From NCBI RefSeq assembly GCF_000738735.6, contig NC_046332.1:44612046-44676045 (forward strand): a DNA stretch of 64,000 nt, in the 5' to 3' direction. Shown one piece after another: positions 18,501 to 30,214 of the stretch. A model generated the notes under the pieces. That model had not been told where the DNA came from and ran no database searches. It saw only the letters and a program-made list of their open reading frames with translations. Within the stretch, counting starts at the first letter, position 1; each line of letters starts with the position of its first letter. This DNA is from Corvus cornix cornix. Lineage: Eukaryota > Chordata > Aves > Passeriformes > Corvidae. Position numbers and translations under genes: made by a program.

Positions 18501-21500
18501 TGCTACACACCCCACAAAGAGAAGGGGAAGATGTGGGTGGAGAACGTTGTGATTAAAATATCTGGTGTGAGTCGACTCAGTGACAGGAGCTCAAGGGGAA
18601 TGGTTGGGAGAGCAGGCAGTATCTGAGAATGATGTATGATTCCTCCATGAAAAGTGGGCTGGATTCACATCTTTTGCATTGTTTTAATTTAATCCAGATA
18701 AAGTACATTCTCTTCTTCCTTTTGTAAATATTCAAATCATTGACTACATGACTGATCCAGCAGTTTGCCAAGGTCTGAAATTCAAGTCCTGAATCAGATT
18801 AAAAACAAGAATAGGATGATTCAGTAACAACCTGGTTGCACCTATGTATGCATCATATCAACCAAGTCATTTCTTCCATGCAAATATATAATGGGAAACA
18901 CTTCCTCTTGCTAAACTATTCAGAGATAAAGGACTCGAACTGGGAGTTTAAAGGAGTTGGGAAGGAAGAGTCATGAGGAACTAAAGGGATGCAGTTGAAA
19001 TCTCATGCTGTTGACAAAATTAAGAAAAGCAGTGACCATTACAAAGAGCTTTCCAGACAGAAGCTACGGTCAAGACCACACCAGCATGTTCCACCAACAG
19101 ATCTGTGCTGGATTACAGCTGTGACCTGGAGGTCGTGTGTCTGTGGGGTGCTCTCAGTCAGTGACAATCCCAGGGCCCTTTGGGTGCTATCCCCATGCCC
19201 AGTGCTATTCCCTGGAGCAATGCCCCTGAGAACATGCTTGTGAAGCTGTCTGGGATGTACCCAGGCTGTGCCCCAGGAAGTAAGGACAAGTCAAATTCTC
19301 AAATGACCACTCTGTTTTTTCATTCCCTAGGTTTTCTTCATTCCCCACTTTAAAACTTTTTTTCCTGGCAATTCAACTACTTGTGAAACACCTGCCACAC
19401 ATCCCATCAGATAACTCCTTCACATGGCAAAGCCAAGTGGCTCTCTCTTAGTTTGTGAGTATCCAAGAGCAAGGGCTCCACTGCCACTGAGGGGGAAGAA
19501 AACTTAGCACATTGCAAGGGGATTATGCACATAATTTCGAGAGTGCTCAAGATCTGCTGGCTTTCGGCAGCCATCTATATTCAGTGGAGGTGATTAAAAA
19601 AGAACACAGGGTGACAGAGTAAGATTGTTGTGCTGATGGGGCAAAATCTGCAGCACCTGAAGAGCTCTTGGGCACTGAAGCACGCAAAGCTGTGTGCAAA
19701 GCCGGCACTGGTGCCCCTGTGCAGAGGCAACATTAGGAGAGCTCCTGACCTGACAGAAACCAAGCAGGCAGCTGCACACTCAAGCTTGACTGCAGTTGGT
19801 CAATGGGGAACAATTTAGAGCTGTAAAGTTAGCAGAAATTATGCAAGACTATGGGGCTCTGCTTTGTACGGGAAATAATAAAGGAAGCTGAAGTAGGCTT
19901 CAGGAAGTCTTGTTTGGCCAAGGGCCACTAAGTCTTTAATAAAAAAGGATATACATCCAGGTTATACGCCACCATGTACCTGAGGGAAATGTTACCAGCA
20001 GAGTGGGGAGTGAAGTCAGCTTACTGGCATGATTCTGCTGACGAAACAACCAGACAAAAAAACAAACAGCAAAGTACACAAAAATGCTGTTGAGCTGAGG
20101 GCATTTTCCTTTGTCAGAGGAAGGTAAATCATGCTTCTTTGGGGGTTGGGGGGGTGGGGCTAGACTACAGCATAAGCATTGATGCTTGGAAGAACTCTTC
20201 TGAGTTCTATGGTACGCGCAAACTCCAGACTAGTCACACAAGTCTCAGATAGTGTATTTGATATGTAAAACCTGAAAAAACCCCACATTAGTTAAGCCAG
20301 GGAAAATGTTAGATACCTTGCTAACATTAAAATCAAACAATAACAAGAAAATCCCAACAACTTTTTTACTAAAATAATTATTCTGCAGTTGAATAAAATG
20401 TTCATGGGCCAGTGTGACCCTTTTCTTGCCCAAGTGTTTCTGGTTTGTTGTGTTCCTTTCCTGCATTTCTACAGATGATAAACAAATGTTAGGTATAAAT
20501 AGAAGAACTTTTGATTTTTAAGGGCTAAGTAATGGTCAATTCTTATAATTTATGACCCTTACTGATAAATTGGGATGACAGTTGGAGATAACAGCTAGGG
20601 ACTGAACCAGTATTTTATTAAAAGAGTCAATAATTTATGACAGTATAAATTATTATGAATAGTTATGGGAAGGGTGAAGTGGTGGTTTTGTATTCATCAG
20701 TTTCATAGCTCTTGTCTGTAACAGGTTGGAAAGGGTTAAGTATGTTGGCTCTTCCCCTGCTTTGTGCAATAAAAGGTGGAGAACACTGAACATGGCAGTA
20801 TCCTTGGGGTACAAAGGCTGCTGGTAAAGAAATCCCCGGAACTCTTGCCCAAGTAATCTGAATTATCTGCTATTTTAGGCTCTTCCTGACATCCTTACAA
20901 AATGTACATGTCTTCTTCCCAATCCTGACTTTTCTCACACCCCCTTTTCCTTGCCCAAAGGACAGTGTCCTTTCATCCCTGTCACTCTCCCCAGTCTTTT
21001 TGTCAGCAGCTGCCACAGGCGGGAGAAACTGAGAACTTGTTTCACTTCTGTGTTTGTTTTTCTTGGGTACCAAGAAGTCTCTGGTGTGCAGAATAGTCCC
21101 AGAGAGAAGAAAGGCTTTTCCCTGGGTCTGACTGGGTGGTGGAAGGTGACTTTAAAGCATTTTTGAGGAGACTTGTACTGTCAGATTTGAAAGGAAGGTA
21201 AGCTGCAAACTGCCAGGATGTTCCCTGAAAGATCTCAAGGATTTCTCTGCAGCTGCAGGTGCATTTTAGCTACACAGAACCAGGGAAAGGAGCTCAGGTG
21301 GTTATTAAGTCTACACAAAGACTGAATTAGCTGGACCTGGAACAAGCCAAAGGGACCAGATCATTTAGGATTGGATCGGCAATTACTGCTGAATGGATAT
21401 GTGGAAGGAGTCCTTTATTTCTGGACTGTGTGGTGGAGCCCCGGGGAAGATAATGCTCCAGGTACCCGTGTCTCTCCTCCTTGCTTGTCATCATGCTGCT

Positions 21501-23790
21501 AACCACAGGAGTCCCAGCAGAGCCCACTGCAGAGATCTGTGGGAAGGGATCTTGTAGACTTGAAAGAAACAGAGATATCACGCCAAGAAATTACAAAGAC
21601 CTACACAGAATCTCCTCAGGAAGGTCACTGAGCTTATTCCCAAGCAATGCAGGCATTCAGGATTACAAAAACTCCAGATAAACACATGAAATATCCCTTT
21701 CAACCAGCACCCCAAAAGAAGGAAACCAAATCCCTTTGGGTCAGGAATGTTTCTACCTCTGCTCTTTACTTTATTCAAGTACACCATAAAGGGATTTGCT
21801 TCAGGCAGGGAAAGGTGGACATCCAACAAAACCACTGTCTTTTGCAATGTTTGCATTATCCGTGTACTCTCAGTACTTAAAACCTGGCTAGAAGTCAAGG
21901 GCTCCAGCTGAACGGGTGCTTGGTGACTTGCTGGCATAATTTAATGGATCAGTAGATCATTTCTTTTGCTAAGAAATACATTTTTTTGCCAGGTTGCTGC
22001 TCCTTATTTGAGATTCTTTCTCAGCACCACCACATGCCTGCTGCTAGGTGGTTCCTGTTTGAACTGACATTTTTATGAATAAATGGTGGGTGGCAGAATA
22101 AATGGACAATAGGGTAAAAAAAAAAATCTGTTCCTTTGTTATTTGACTACATAAAAGGGTAGCATTTTGAAAAAGAGGTTGGAATTGTTTGAGGCATGCT
22201 CAAGGGGAAGTGCCCAGACCCCACACATTAAGTGCATGCAGAGCTGTGTTAGCTGAGGCTTCCTTACCAGCGTCCCTCTTGGCTCAGCTGCACTTGGCCC
22301 TAGCTCTGCCCTGCACCCCCTGTGTACCTGCTCCCAAGTGGTCACAGACACTCTGGAGTGTCACAAGAGACCCCCAGTATAACTCCCAACATTTTTGGCA
22401 GAGCACTTTTGCCCCATGCTGCTGTGTCTGATCCCAGCAGCAGCCCCAGACTCACAGTCCCTCTGCTGCACACACCTCAATTTCTCCTCTCCAACCTGTG
22501 TGTGCAGTCCCGTCTCAGTGAAGCCTTTCCTGGTCAAGGCAGCACAAGGAACTGGGTGTTGGCTGTATTGGCACATAGCTAAGTGTACAAATGTAAAAAG
22601 AAGGAAAAAGTCACTCCCCAAATACGTTGGGCTTTCAGAGAAAATTGAGAGGATGGGAAGAGAGGTAAATTTGGGTCTTGGTGACCCACAGGCTGTGAGG
22701 CTCCAAACCAAAATGAGACCAGGCACTACCAGGAGGCATTCACAGTGAGGCTCACCTCTTGGGACCAGTGTGGGGAAGGAACACGGTGCTCCTGCTGGCA
22801 TTTGCCTGGTGTGGGCTGGCTGATGTCCTGAGTTGTACAGGGAATATTGTCCGGACATTGGAAAAATGGGATTGAAATAACCTCACAGCAACTCTGTTCA
22901 TGTCTAGTTTGTGGAAAAAGTGTAAAATAAATCAGGTCTAAACCACACCAGGTGTTTTACTGCTAGATATTTTGTCATTATGGGTAGCGTGTCTGGCAAG
23001 TGTGCTCATGAATCCCTTGCCGTAGTTTCTATTATTTCAAAAGAGATAGAATCTACTGGAAATTATTTGGATTTGTAGCATTTATGCGAAGCCACAAGGA
23101 AATTTCATTCAAGATCAGAACATGCAGAGTTTTCAGTTCCTGTCAGGGACTGCAATTGCTGTTGAAACACTTTATTTCCAAACTGCAACCCACAGCCTCA
23201 GGTGAGGTCATTCTTCCTTGTGTCAAGACATGTTGCATTGTTGTGCAGCCTGTTGTATGTCCTGGGAACAGGTATTTTGCCTGTAAGTCAGCAAAACGCA
23301 CATGCATGTCTATAACTTCAGAGACACAAAATGAAAAACATAAGGACATAAAAAACAAGATTGTTCATGCCCTTGTACAGCTCCAGTTGGCCCGGTTAAT
23401 TGTACTTGCATCTCTTTTTCCTTTTCTATGGCATTCAGTACACTTCCAGCACTACCCAGTAATGTAACTGCCTGCTGATGTGAAAATCACAGCATGATCT
23501 CTAAAAATAGCTAAATTAATTCTTATTTTTCCTTTTGCTTTTTTGACATGTGCTATGACAGAGTTGTGGCCACAGTCCAGCTTCAGGAATAAAGCAGCTT
23601 GTTGAAATTGAGAGAGCAATGAAATTCCTTTGAAATTCCAGAGAGCAAAGGAAGAGATGGGGTAAGTTGTCTAAATACTCTCCAATTAGGCCTAGAAGCT
23701 AGTGGCCAGATTTCTGAAATCCATCACTTTCTGGAAATCATTACTTTTCTACATCACAGCCCAGGACAGCTAGCAAGGGCTTGTGAGCTG

Positions 23791-23866
23791 TGCCAGTGGT
23801 GGGGGTGGTATTCTCGCCTCTCTCTCCTGAGGTTAGGTGGAGATGTGGGTTTGAACCCTGCAGTCT
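23791..23866 (+). repeat. tRNA-like sequence (possible old SINE or tRNA pseudogene)
   Basis: GTGGTATTCTCGCCT resembles the A-box region of tRNA-Gly with three bases missing. GTGGGTTTGAACCC, about 40 bp later, fits a B box. The two-box spacing is tRNA-sized but the stems do not pair well. It is either a decayed tRNA-derived SINE head or chance. Confidence 0.3.
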
Positions 23867-26800
23867 AAAGGAATCACTTCAGCAACATGTTTCCATCGTC
23901 AGTGGTGTCCTCCACCCTCTGAAAATGATAGTTAAAACCCAAAATAACAAGTATTCGGGCTTTTGCTGTCACTGTTGCTGGGCTTGGTTAGTGCTGAGAG
24001 TTTATCCGGTGTTCAAATTGGTTTAGCAGCACCGACAGCTTACCAAAATAAGCTAAAATAATGTATCCAAACTTCAGATTAATTGAAATATATCTATCAC
24101 AGGAATTTATCAAGATAAATATAAAATTAATTTAGTTAATCAAAGCAGCCTTTCTGCTATAGGAAATGCTCAAGCAGGATCACGTAGCCCTTATTCTTCA
24201 AGAATTCTTCAAGTCAAATACACCTCAAGTATGACCCAGGTGAATTTGATTCTGCTTCAGATTTGCAGATTGGGCTGTGTGACATCTCATTTTAATATTC
24301 ACCTTTTATCATTGGTTAGTTAAGTGTGGAAAAAAGTAACTTCTCTCCCTATTTTTCTAACAGATTCATGAAGAAATAATGCATTTACTGCTGGCTTTTA
24401 ATCATGTTTAATAGGTAGCTATTCTTCAGTGGTCAGTTGGATAATACCTCCCAGCTCTTTGGTGAATGAGGCTGTAAAATATCAGAACTGTTAAAAAAGA
24501 AAAAAAAAAAAAGTGAGAGTTAGCTTGCTGAGGAGTAAGTTAAGCTGGTGAATTGTGTGTGAACCGGGTGATGTCACAAGACCATTGGTGCCGAGGACAT
24601 AGAGCTGTATGGGTTGGGTCGGTCCTCCAGAGGCTGTGAAGTGTTCCCTTTGGTTGGTGATTAGCTGGTAGGATGTCTTTGACTACCAAAACCTTTGATA
24701 GCTAATCAGGGTTTCCCTACACAGTGGTAAAGGGGTTGGATAGGTTTTGGGACGAGATTCAAGAGACTATTTAGATACTTGATAGGATTTAAATAGATGT
24801 CAGACGCCTACGTTCAGAGCTGTAACAGAGGAAACCCCCATCCAGCTGCCACCCAGCCCTCAGGCACTGTATTCACTGGGCGCCTTCCACTATCGCCTGC
24901 AAGTTCACCCACAACTCCTCTCTCTGGTGTCGCTGGAGGGACCAGATGGGTGGACAAGGGGCTTCTCCATGTAACCCCATATAACCTCCGTATCAACCCC
25001 ACCTCGGTGCTGGGAAGAACAAGGGAGATACCAGAGGGAGAAAGTGTGGGCGGCAGTTTGGCAAGTCAGGCTCTCCCTCCACAGGAAGCCCCAGGATGCC
25101 TTTAATCTTTACAATAAGCAGTGCATAAACACAAAAATAAGCTTGGAATCGAGGCTGTGAGGAGGGAAAACTGAGTTATGCGGCATTCCCCTTTCATCTC
25201 TAATTCCTGTGGAATAATACACAGTAAATGCAGTTCCAGATTATCAGTTTCATGTGTCTGTGAACAAGTGAAAAAGTTACTCTTATTGATGCTGCGTTTT
25301 CTCTTTACAGTAACCAAGAAAAAGGAAGGTGTTTCTGGTCATCACTTCTCACCTCTGCTGGGTGTGGGCACACCTTCCAGCTCTGTGCCAGAAATCACGT
25401 GTGTCTTTGGGAGCAGCCCCCTTACGTCTCTGACCCCCAGGGCAGCTGAACCTGCCTCCCACCTGCCAGCACAACTGGGTGATATAATTATCTATTTCAT
25501 TATCAATTTTCTTTCTTTACACATCTAAATATTTTTAGTTTTGTTTTTTTTTTCTTTCACCTCAGGGCACAGAGCAGAGCTGACTGAAGTGCCAGCCCAG
25601 GCAGCTCTTGTTCCTGAAGCTGTTCAGGCCACTGGAAACTAGGGAGTTGGATGAGGAGTTTAAATCTTTCCTTGAAATTAATTTTATTTTTCACCTACCA
25701 TAGTGTGACTGCTAGAAAGATTGTTCCCCAATGTGCCTTAATTCTTCTCTGATCCAAACTAATTCTCTCTCATCATCTAATGATTTTATCTTCTATCAGC
25801 CTCTTCTGCTGAAAATATCCCTTTAAACATAAATAATTATCAGAGATGCCAAAAGAAAACTTGAGTCCTTAATCCAGCGTTTAAAACATTTGCTGGGAAC
25901 CCTACATTTTGCTACACTTTTTCTGTGTCAATACAAACTATTATTTTCATTATTCCTCCCGTTGGAACTGTGGGATCAGAGCTGGGTTCAGCCCCATTTG
26001 GACACCTGTGTTGTGGGAGACACGAGTGTTCTGGCTCACTGCACAAGCCTTATCTGCCCTGGGAAACTTTGCAGGGACTGGTGAGCTAGCTAAATTTTTA
26101 CCAGATAAGATTTTTACCAGAAAACTGAGTAACTGTGAGTGTGGCAATTTTTTCAGACAGCCTCTGTTGGATGCTTTCAAATGTTTTTTTTATTATCCCC
26201 AACTGAACACACACTGTGTGCCTACCTGGGCAATATTTTAATTAAACACAAGCTATCATCCCTAATAACAGGATTAAATTTTCCCTCCTGTGTCACCCAC
26301 ATCTGGCTAAAAGGGTTCCAGGTTCACTGTTGTGAACTTCAGTCCCAGGGACATACAGGGAGTTTTACCTGGGCCACGGGGTTCACCAGTTGCTTTTCTT
26401 TCCAGGCTTTTCATATATCCTAAGTGGCATCAAAGGATTCTTTCTCAAGGTTATTGTCATTCGATGTCATTGTTGTTGTTGCTATTTAATACTTGCCTAA
26501 ATTTCCCAGATGTCCCAAAGACATCACTGAGACTGGTCCCTTGCCTGAGAGGTGTATCATGTAAATTGTAACAAGGGGATAGTAGCGTAAAATACTGGGA
26601 GAAATTAGATTGGCCAGGACTCCACTATGGTTTTGATAATATAGAAAGTCTGCACCGTGCTGCTCTGGATTGTTAGGAGCAGAACCAGCTCTGTCTCTGG
26701 GTCTGAAGGAAGTCAAATAGCCTGACTGCCATGGTCCAAGAGTCCTGTTGGGTCGGGAGCCAGCAGGGTGTAAAACCTTCTTGCTTTACTGATCTTGCTG

Positions 26801-28224
26801 CTCCAAGCTTCTCTGATTCATGGGCTCATACACAAATAAATGGCTCCCCAACATCCAAAACAGCAGAGAAAAAAGGCCCTCAGATTTGTTAAGCCAGAAC
26901 ACTCTAGGGAGCTCTCCCCCTCCTCCTCTAAGTAATAAAGTCTTTTCTGCAGCCACTAGCAGAAGCTGGAAATGGCTAAAATGGCTGTGAGAGCCATCAC
27001 ATCAGTGTAGGCTCTTTGGCCTGCATAATACCAGGGCAGCATCACTGCTGGCAGTGGGTGGGCACGGCCTGAACTGGGAATTACGTATCCAATTTGGAGA
27101 TCTGCTGCCAGGAGGTAGCAGCTGCTGTGTGAAATGGGACCTGAAGTTGCAAAAGGAGAGTGCAGAAAGCGTCTGGGTGGTATTGCAGTGTTTTTAACGA
27201 GTTACACCCTTCCTAAGGGCCTGGCCCAAGCCTGCTTGGAATCAACATGGATTTGCTGAGTGACAGTGAGGAGCTTTGGATCTGGCCCTGAAACATCTGC
27301 AAGCTTGCAGAAAGGGCCAACATGATGTTCACAGCATCGGCAGGCGTGGGGAGGCTGAAGTACAAATTCTGGCATTGATGGGTGTCCCAGCAGCTCAGGC
27401 GGGTGGCAGCCAGCTGTGACAAGGTGCAGCGAGCAGCATTCCCACCCATACACCTTTTGCCAGGGATGAAACAGGGTGCTGACTAGCCTTGCTGGGACTT
27501 GATAGCTGAGTCGGGACTCTGCAAGAACCTCTCCCTGTCTTCTCCTCCCACAGACCCACCTGTCCATTGCTTTGTGTGTCAGACACAGCATTGGGTGCTT
27601 CTTTCTGGAGAAGCCCACCTGAGCCACCCGGCTGTGCGTGCATGCTGGAGAAGCAGTCGTACTCCAGAACAGTATTGGGGTGCAGGGCCAAGTGGGCGGG
27701 AAACTGCAGAAGTGTTATTTGCACCCCACCCCCATATCTTTTTGTAAAGCCAATTTTTGGCTTCTGTGGAAGTTGAAAAGGAGGCCATTCACCTTTACAT
27801 GCCTAAGCTGAGAAATACAAGCCTGCCAATACAGGCGCTCTTCAGGGAAATGGGTGTACACACTGCCTCTGGCAGGGGAAAGGCTGCCACACCAGTCATG
27901 CTCTCACTGCAGCCTGATGCAATGTCCCTATGAGGAAGTTTGCTGAGGTGGAGATGGTCTCTGCCCACAGGCCCACCTGAGGGGACAGCAATGGCCAGCA
28001 TGGCATAGGGTCTCAGCTCTGACAGTCCCTCTGGCTTCAGAGGCCATGCTCTCTGAGAGCACAGCTATGCTAAGGCACATGGAGGAAAGGGAGGTGATTT
28101 GAAACAGCCAGCACAGCTTCACCAAGGGCAAGTCATGCCTAACCAACCCAGCGGCCTTCTGTGAGGGGGTGACTACATCAACGGACACGGGAAGGGCTAC
28201 AGGTACTGTGGGAGGACCTTTCAC

Positions 28225-28911
28225 CCCCTGATACGGCAGAAACTTATCTCCCCATCACATATGGCTAAAGTCAGGCCAGAATGGTTTGTCATGGGATGAA
28301 TTAGCTCGGCTGAAAACCACCTTAGCCAGCAATAAACATCCTGTCTTGGCTTGAGAAAAGATGAACCAAAAAATAAAGTGACTGATAGACAAGCATTTTT
28401 ACAACTATAAAAGACCACTATGATTTCCATTAAATCAAATATCTTAATACACTCTCTAAGTGTGTGGAGAGTTCTCCTTGATGACCAAGATGTTGGCATC
28501 GAGATACTTCCCTGGGGATTGAGAGGAATTAGGAGATTCTCTGCACACCACTATCATTTGTTGGTAAGTGACACTGGCTCCTAATCTATACTATTTCTTT
28601 GCTAGCTGTAATATAGGTACCTTTATCGTGTATTTTATTTTTTTTATCTACTGGTAGTATTTCTTTTGTTTATCCTGTGTAGTAAGTAAGTCTGTTTAGA
28701 GCCTGTTTAAAGTCTTATGTCTGTTTTCCTTGGTCTGTTCAAATAAATAATTCATGTTGTAATAGGCCTGATCGGTCATTATTAAGAACTTGTGAGCAAG
28801 AGTGGGTTTTGGGGAGCTGGCTGCCTCAATAAAGCTGCTGTCTACTGCCAGAAACCTCGAAAGGCAGGGATTTGTCTAAGCTCTCCCCTTGTCTCCATTT
28901 ATAACAGTACA
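28225..28911 (+). mobile_element. LTR-like insertion within CR1 (candidate solo LTR)
   Basis: About 685 bp separate two adjacent parts of the CR1 reverse transcriptase, so this is an insertion. It begins TGATACGG (28229) and ends near CAGTACA (28911). It carries CTATAAAAG at 28405-28413 and AATAAA at 28742-28747, the promoter and poly(A) layout of a plus-strand LTR. No clean target duplication was found, so the class is unproven. Confidence 0.4.
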
Positions 28912-29111
28912 GTCCACTCACAACATCCTTCTCTCTGAAATGGAGAGATGGATTTAATGGGCATGCTGTTCAGTAGATGAGTTGGGATATCCCAACCTCA
29001 TATCCAAAGAGGAGTGGTCGATGGTTGAATGTCCTAATAGAGATTGGTAAAAAATGGTGTCCCTCAGGGACCACCTCCATACTGGGACCAGACTGTTTAA
29101 TATCCCCTTTC

Positions 29112-29300
29112 CTCTGCCATGGCAGGGGGGTTCAAACCAGATGACCTTTCATTTGAGCCACTGAGATTATCTCAGGTGGTTAGAGCATGGTGCTAATAGC
29201 ACCAGGGTTGTGGGTTTTATCCTCATGTGGGCCATTCACTTAAGAGTTGGACTCTATGGTCCTTGTGGGTCTCTTCTAACACAGAACATTCTGTAATATC
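29112..29300 (+). mobile_element. tRNA-Ile SINE with CR1 tail (TguSINE1-like)
   Basis: GGTTAGAGCATGGTGCTAAT at 29178-29197 is nearly the 5' half of tRNA-Ile, followed by a decayed B box and GTGGGCCA. The tail GGTCCTTGTGGGTC to ATTCTGTAAT is a CR1 3' end, the combination known from oscine TguSINE1. A 7-bp duplication TAATATC (29098-29104 and 29294-29300) brackets the insertion, and CR1 resumes immediately after. A CR1 3'-end fragment (29112-29151) lies inside the duplication ahead of the tRNA head. Confidence 0.82.
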
Positions 29301-30214
29301 TCCATCAGTCATATCAGACATACAAAGTAGGATCGAGTGCACCCTCAACAAGTTTTCAGATAACACCAAGCTATGTGGTGCAGCTGAGGGACCTGGACAA
29401 GCTCAAGAAGTGGGCCCATAGGAATATCACAAGGTTCAACAAAGCCAAATGCAAGGTGCTACACCTGGGTCAGGGCAACCCTAAGTATCAATAGGATGAA
29501 GGGATTAAGAGCAGCCCTGTGCAGAAGGACTTGGTGGTGCTGGTGGATGAGAGACTGGACATGAGCTGTCAATGTGCACTCACAGGCCAGAAGGCCAGCG
29601 GTGTCCTGGGCTGCATCCAAAGCAGCGTGGGCAGAAGGGCCAGGAAGGGGATTCTGCCCCTCTGCTCTGCTCTGGTGAGACCCCACCTGCAGTGCTGCAT
29701 CCAGCTCTGGGGTCCTCAGTACAGCAAAGATGTGGACCTGTTGAAGTGGGTCCAGAGGAGGCTCTAAAAAATGATCAAGAGGGATGGAAGGCATCTCCTA
29801 TGAAGACAGGCTAAGAGAATTAAGGTTATTCAGCCTGTAGGAGGGAAGGCTCCAAAGAGACCTTTTTGCAGCCTTTTAGTACTTAAAAGGGGCTTATAAG
29901 AAAGATGGTGACAAACTTTTTAGCAGGACCTGTTGCAATAGGACAAGAGTAATGATTTTAAACTAAAGGAGGGCAGATTCAGACTAGATAGATATAAAGA
30001 AGGTATTTTTTACGATGGGGGTGGTGAAACACCAGAACAGTTTGCTCAGAGAGATGGTAGATGCCCCATCACTAGAAAGGTTCAAAGTCATGTTGGATGG
30101 GACTCTGAGCAATCTGATCTAGATGAAGACACCCCTGCACATTGAAAGGGGGTTGTACTAAATGACCTCTCAAGGTCTCTTCCAATCCAAACTATTTTTT
30201 GGTTCTATGAAATA

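Larger units (their letters stand above)
14790..27990. other. intergenic between GJB2 promoter and the 28-kb CR1 cluster
   Basis: About 13 kb without a recognised gene. Open frames are short and lack domains. It contains an AT microsatellite (15561-15585), a tRNA-like sequence (23791-23866) and a nested inverted repeat (24659-24707). Regulatory elements for the connexins could be here, but none can be identified by eye. Confidence 0.55.
28000..30213 (+). mobile_element. CR1 LINE, sense, interrupted by two insertions
   Basis: Three collinear pieces make up one CR1. 28000-28220 carries reverse-transcriptase sequence (translation resembles SFTKGKSCLTN). 28920-29104 contains the stretch GTGTCCCTCAGGGACC and GTTTAATATC. 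29294-30213 carries the rest of the ORF (KDLVVLVDERLDMSCQC, LCSALVRPHLQCC) and the 3' tail ending GTTCTATGAA. Several stops and frameshifts make it inactive. The first gap holds an LTR-like insertion and the second a SINE. Confidence 0.88.

Noticed and set aside
29227..29814. Plus-strand open frames of 64-82 codons as host genes
   Set aside because: They fall inside the CR1 and SINE sequences.
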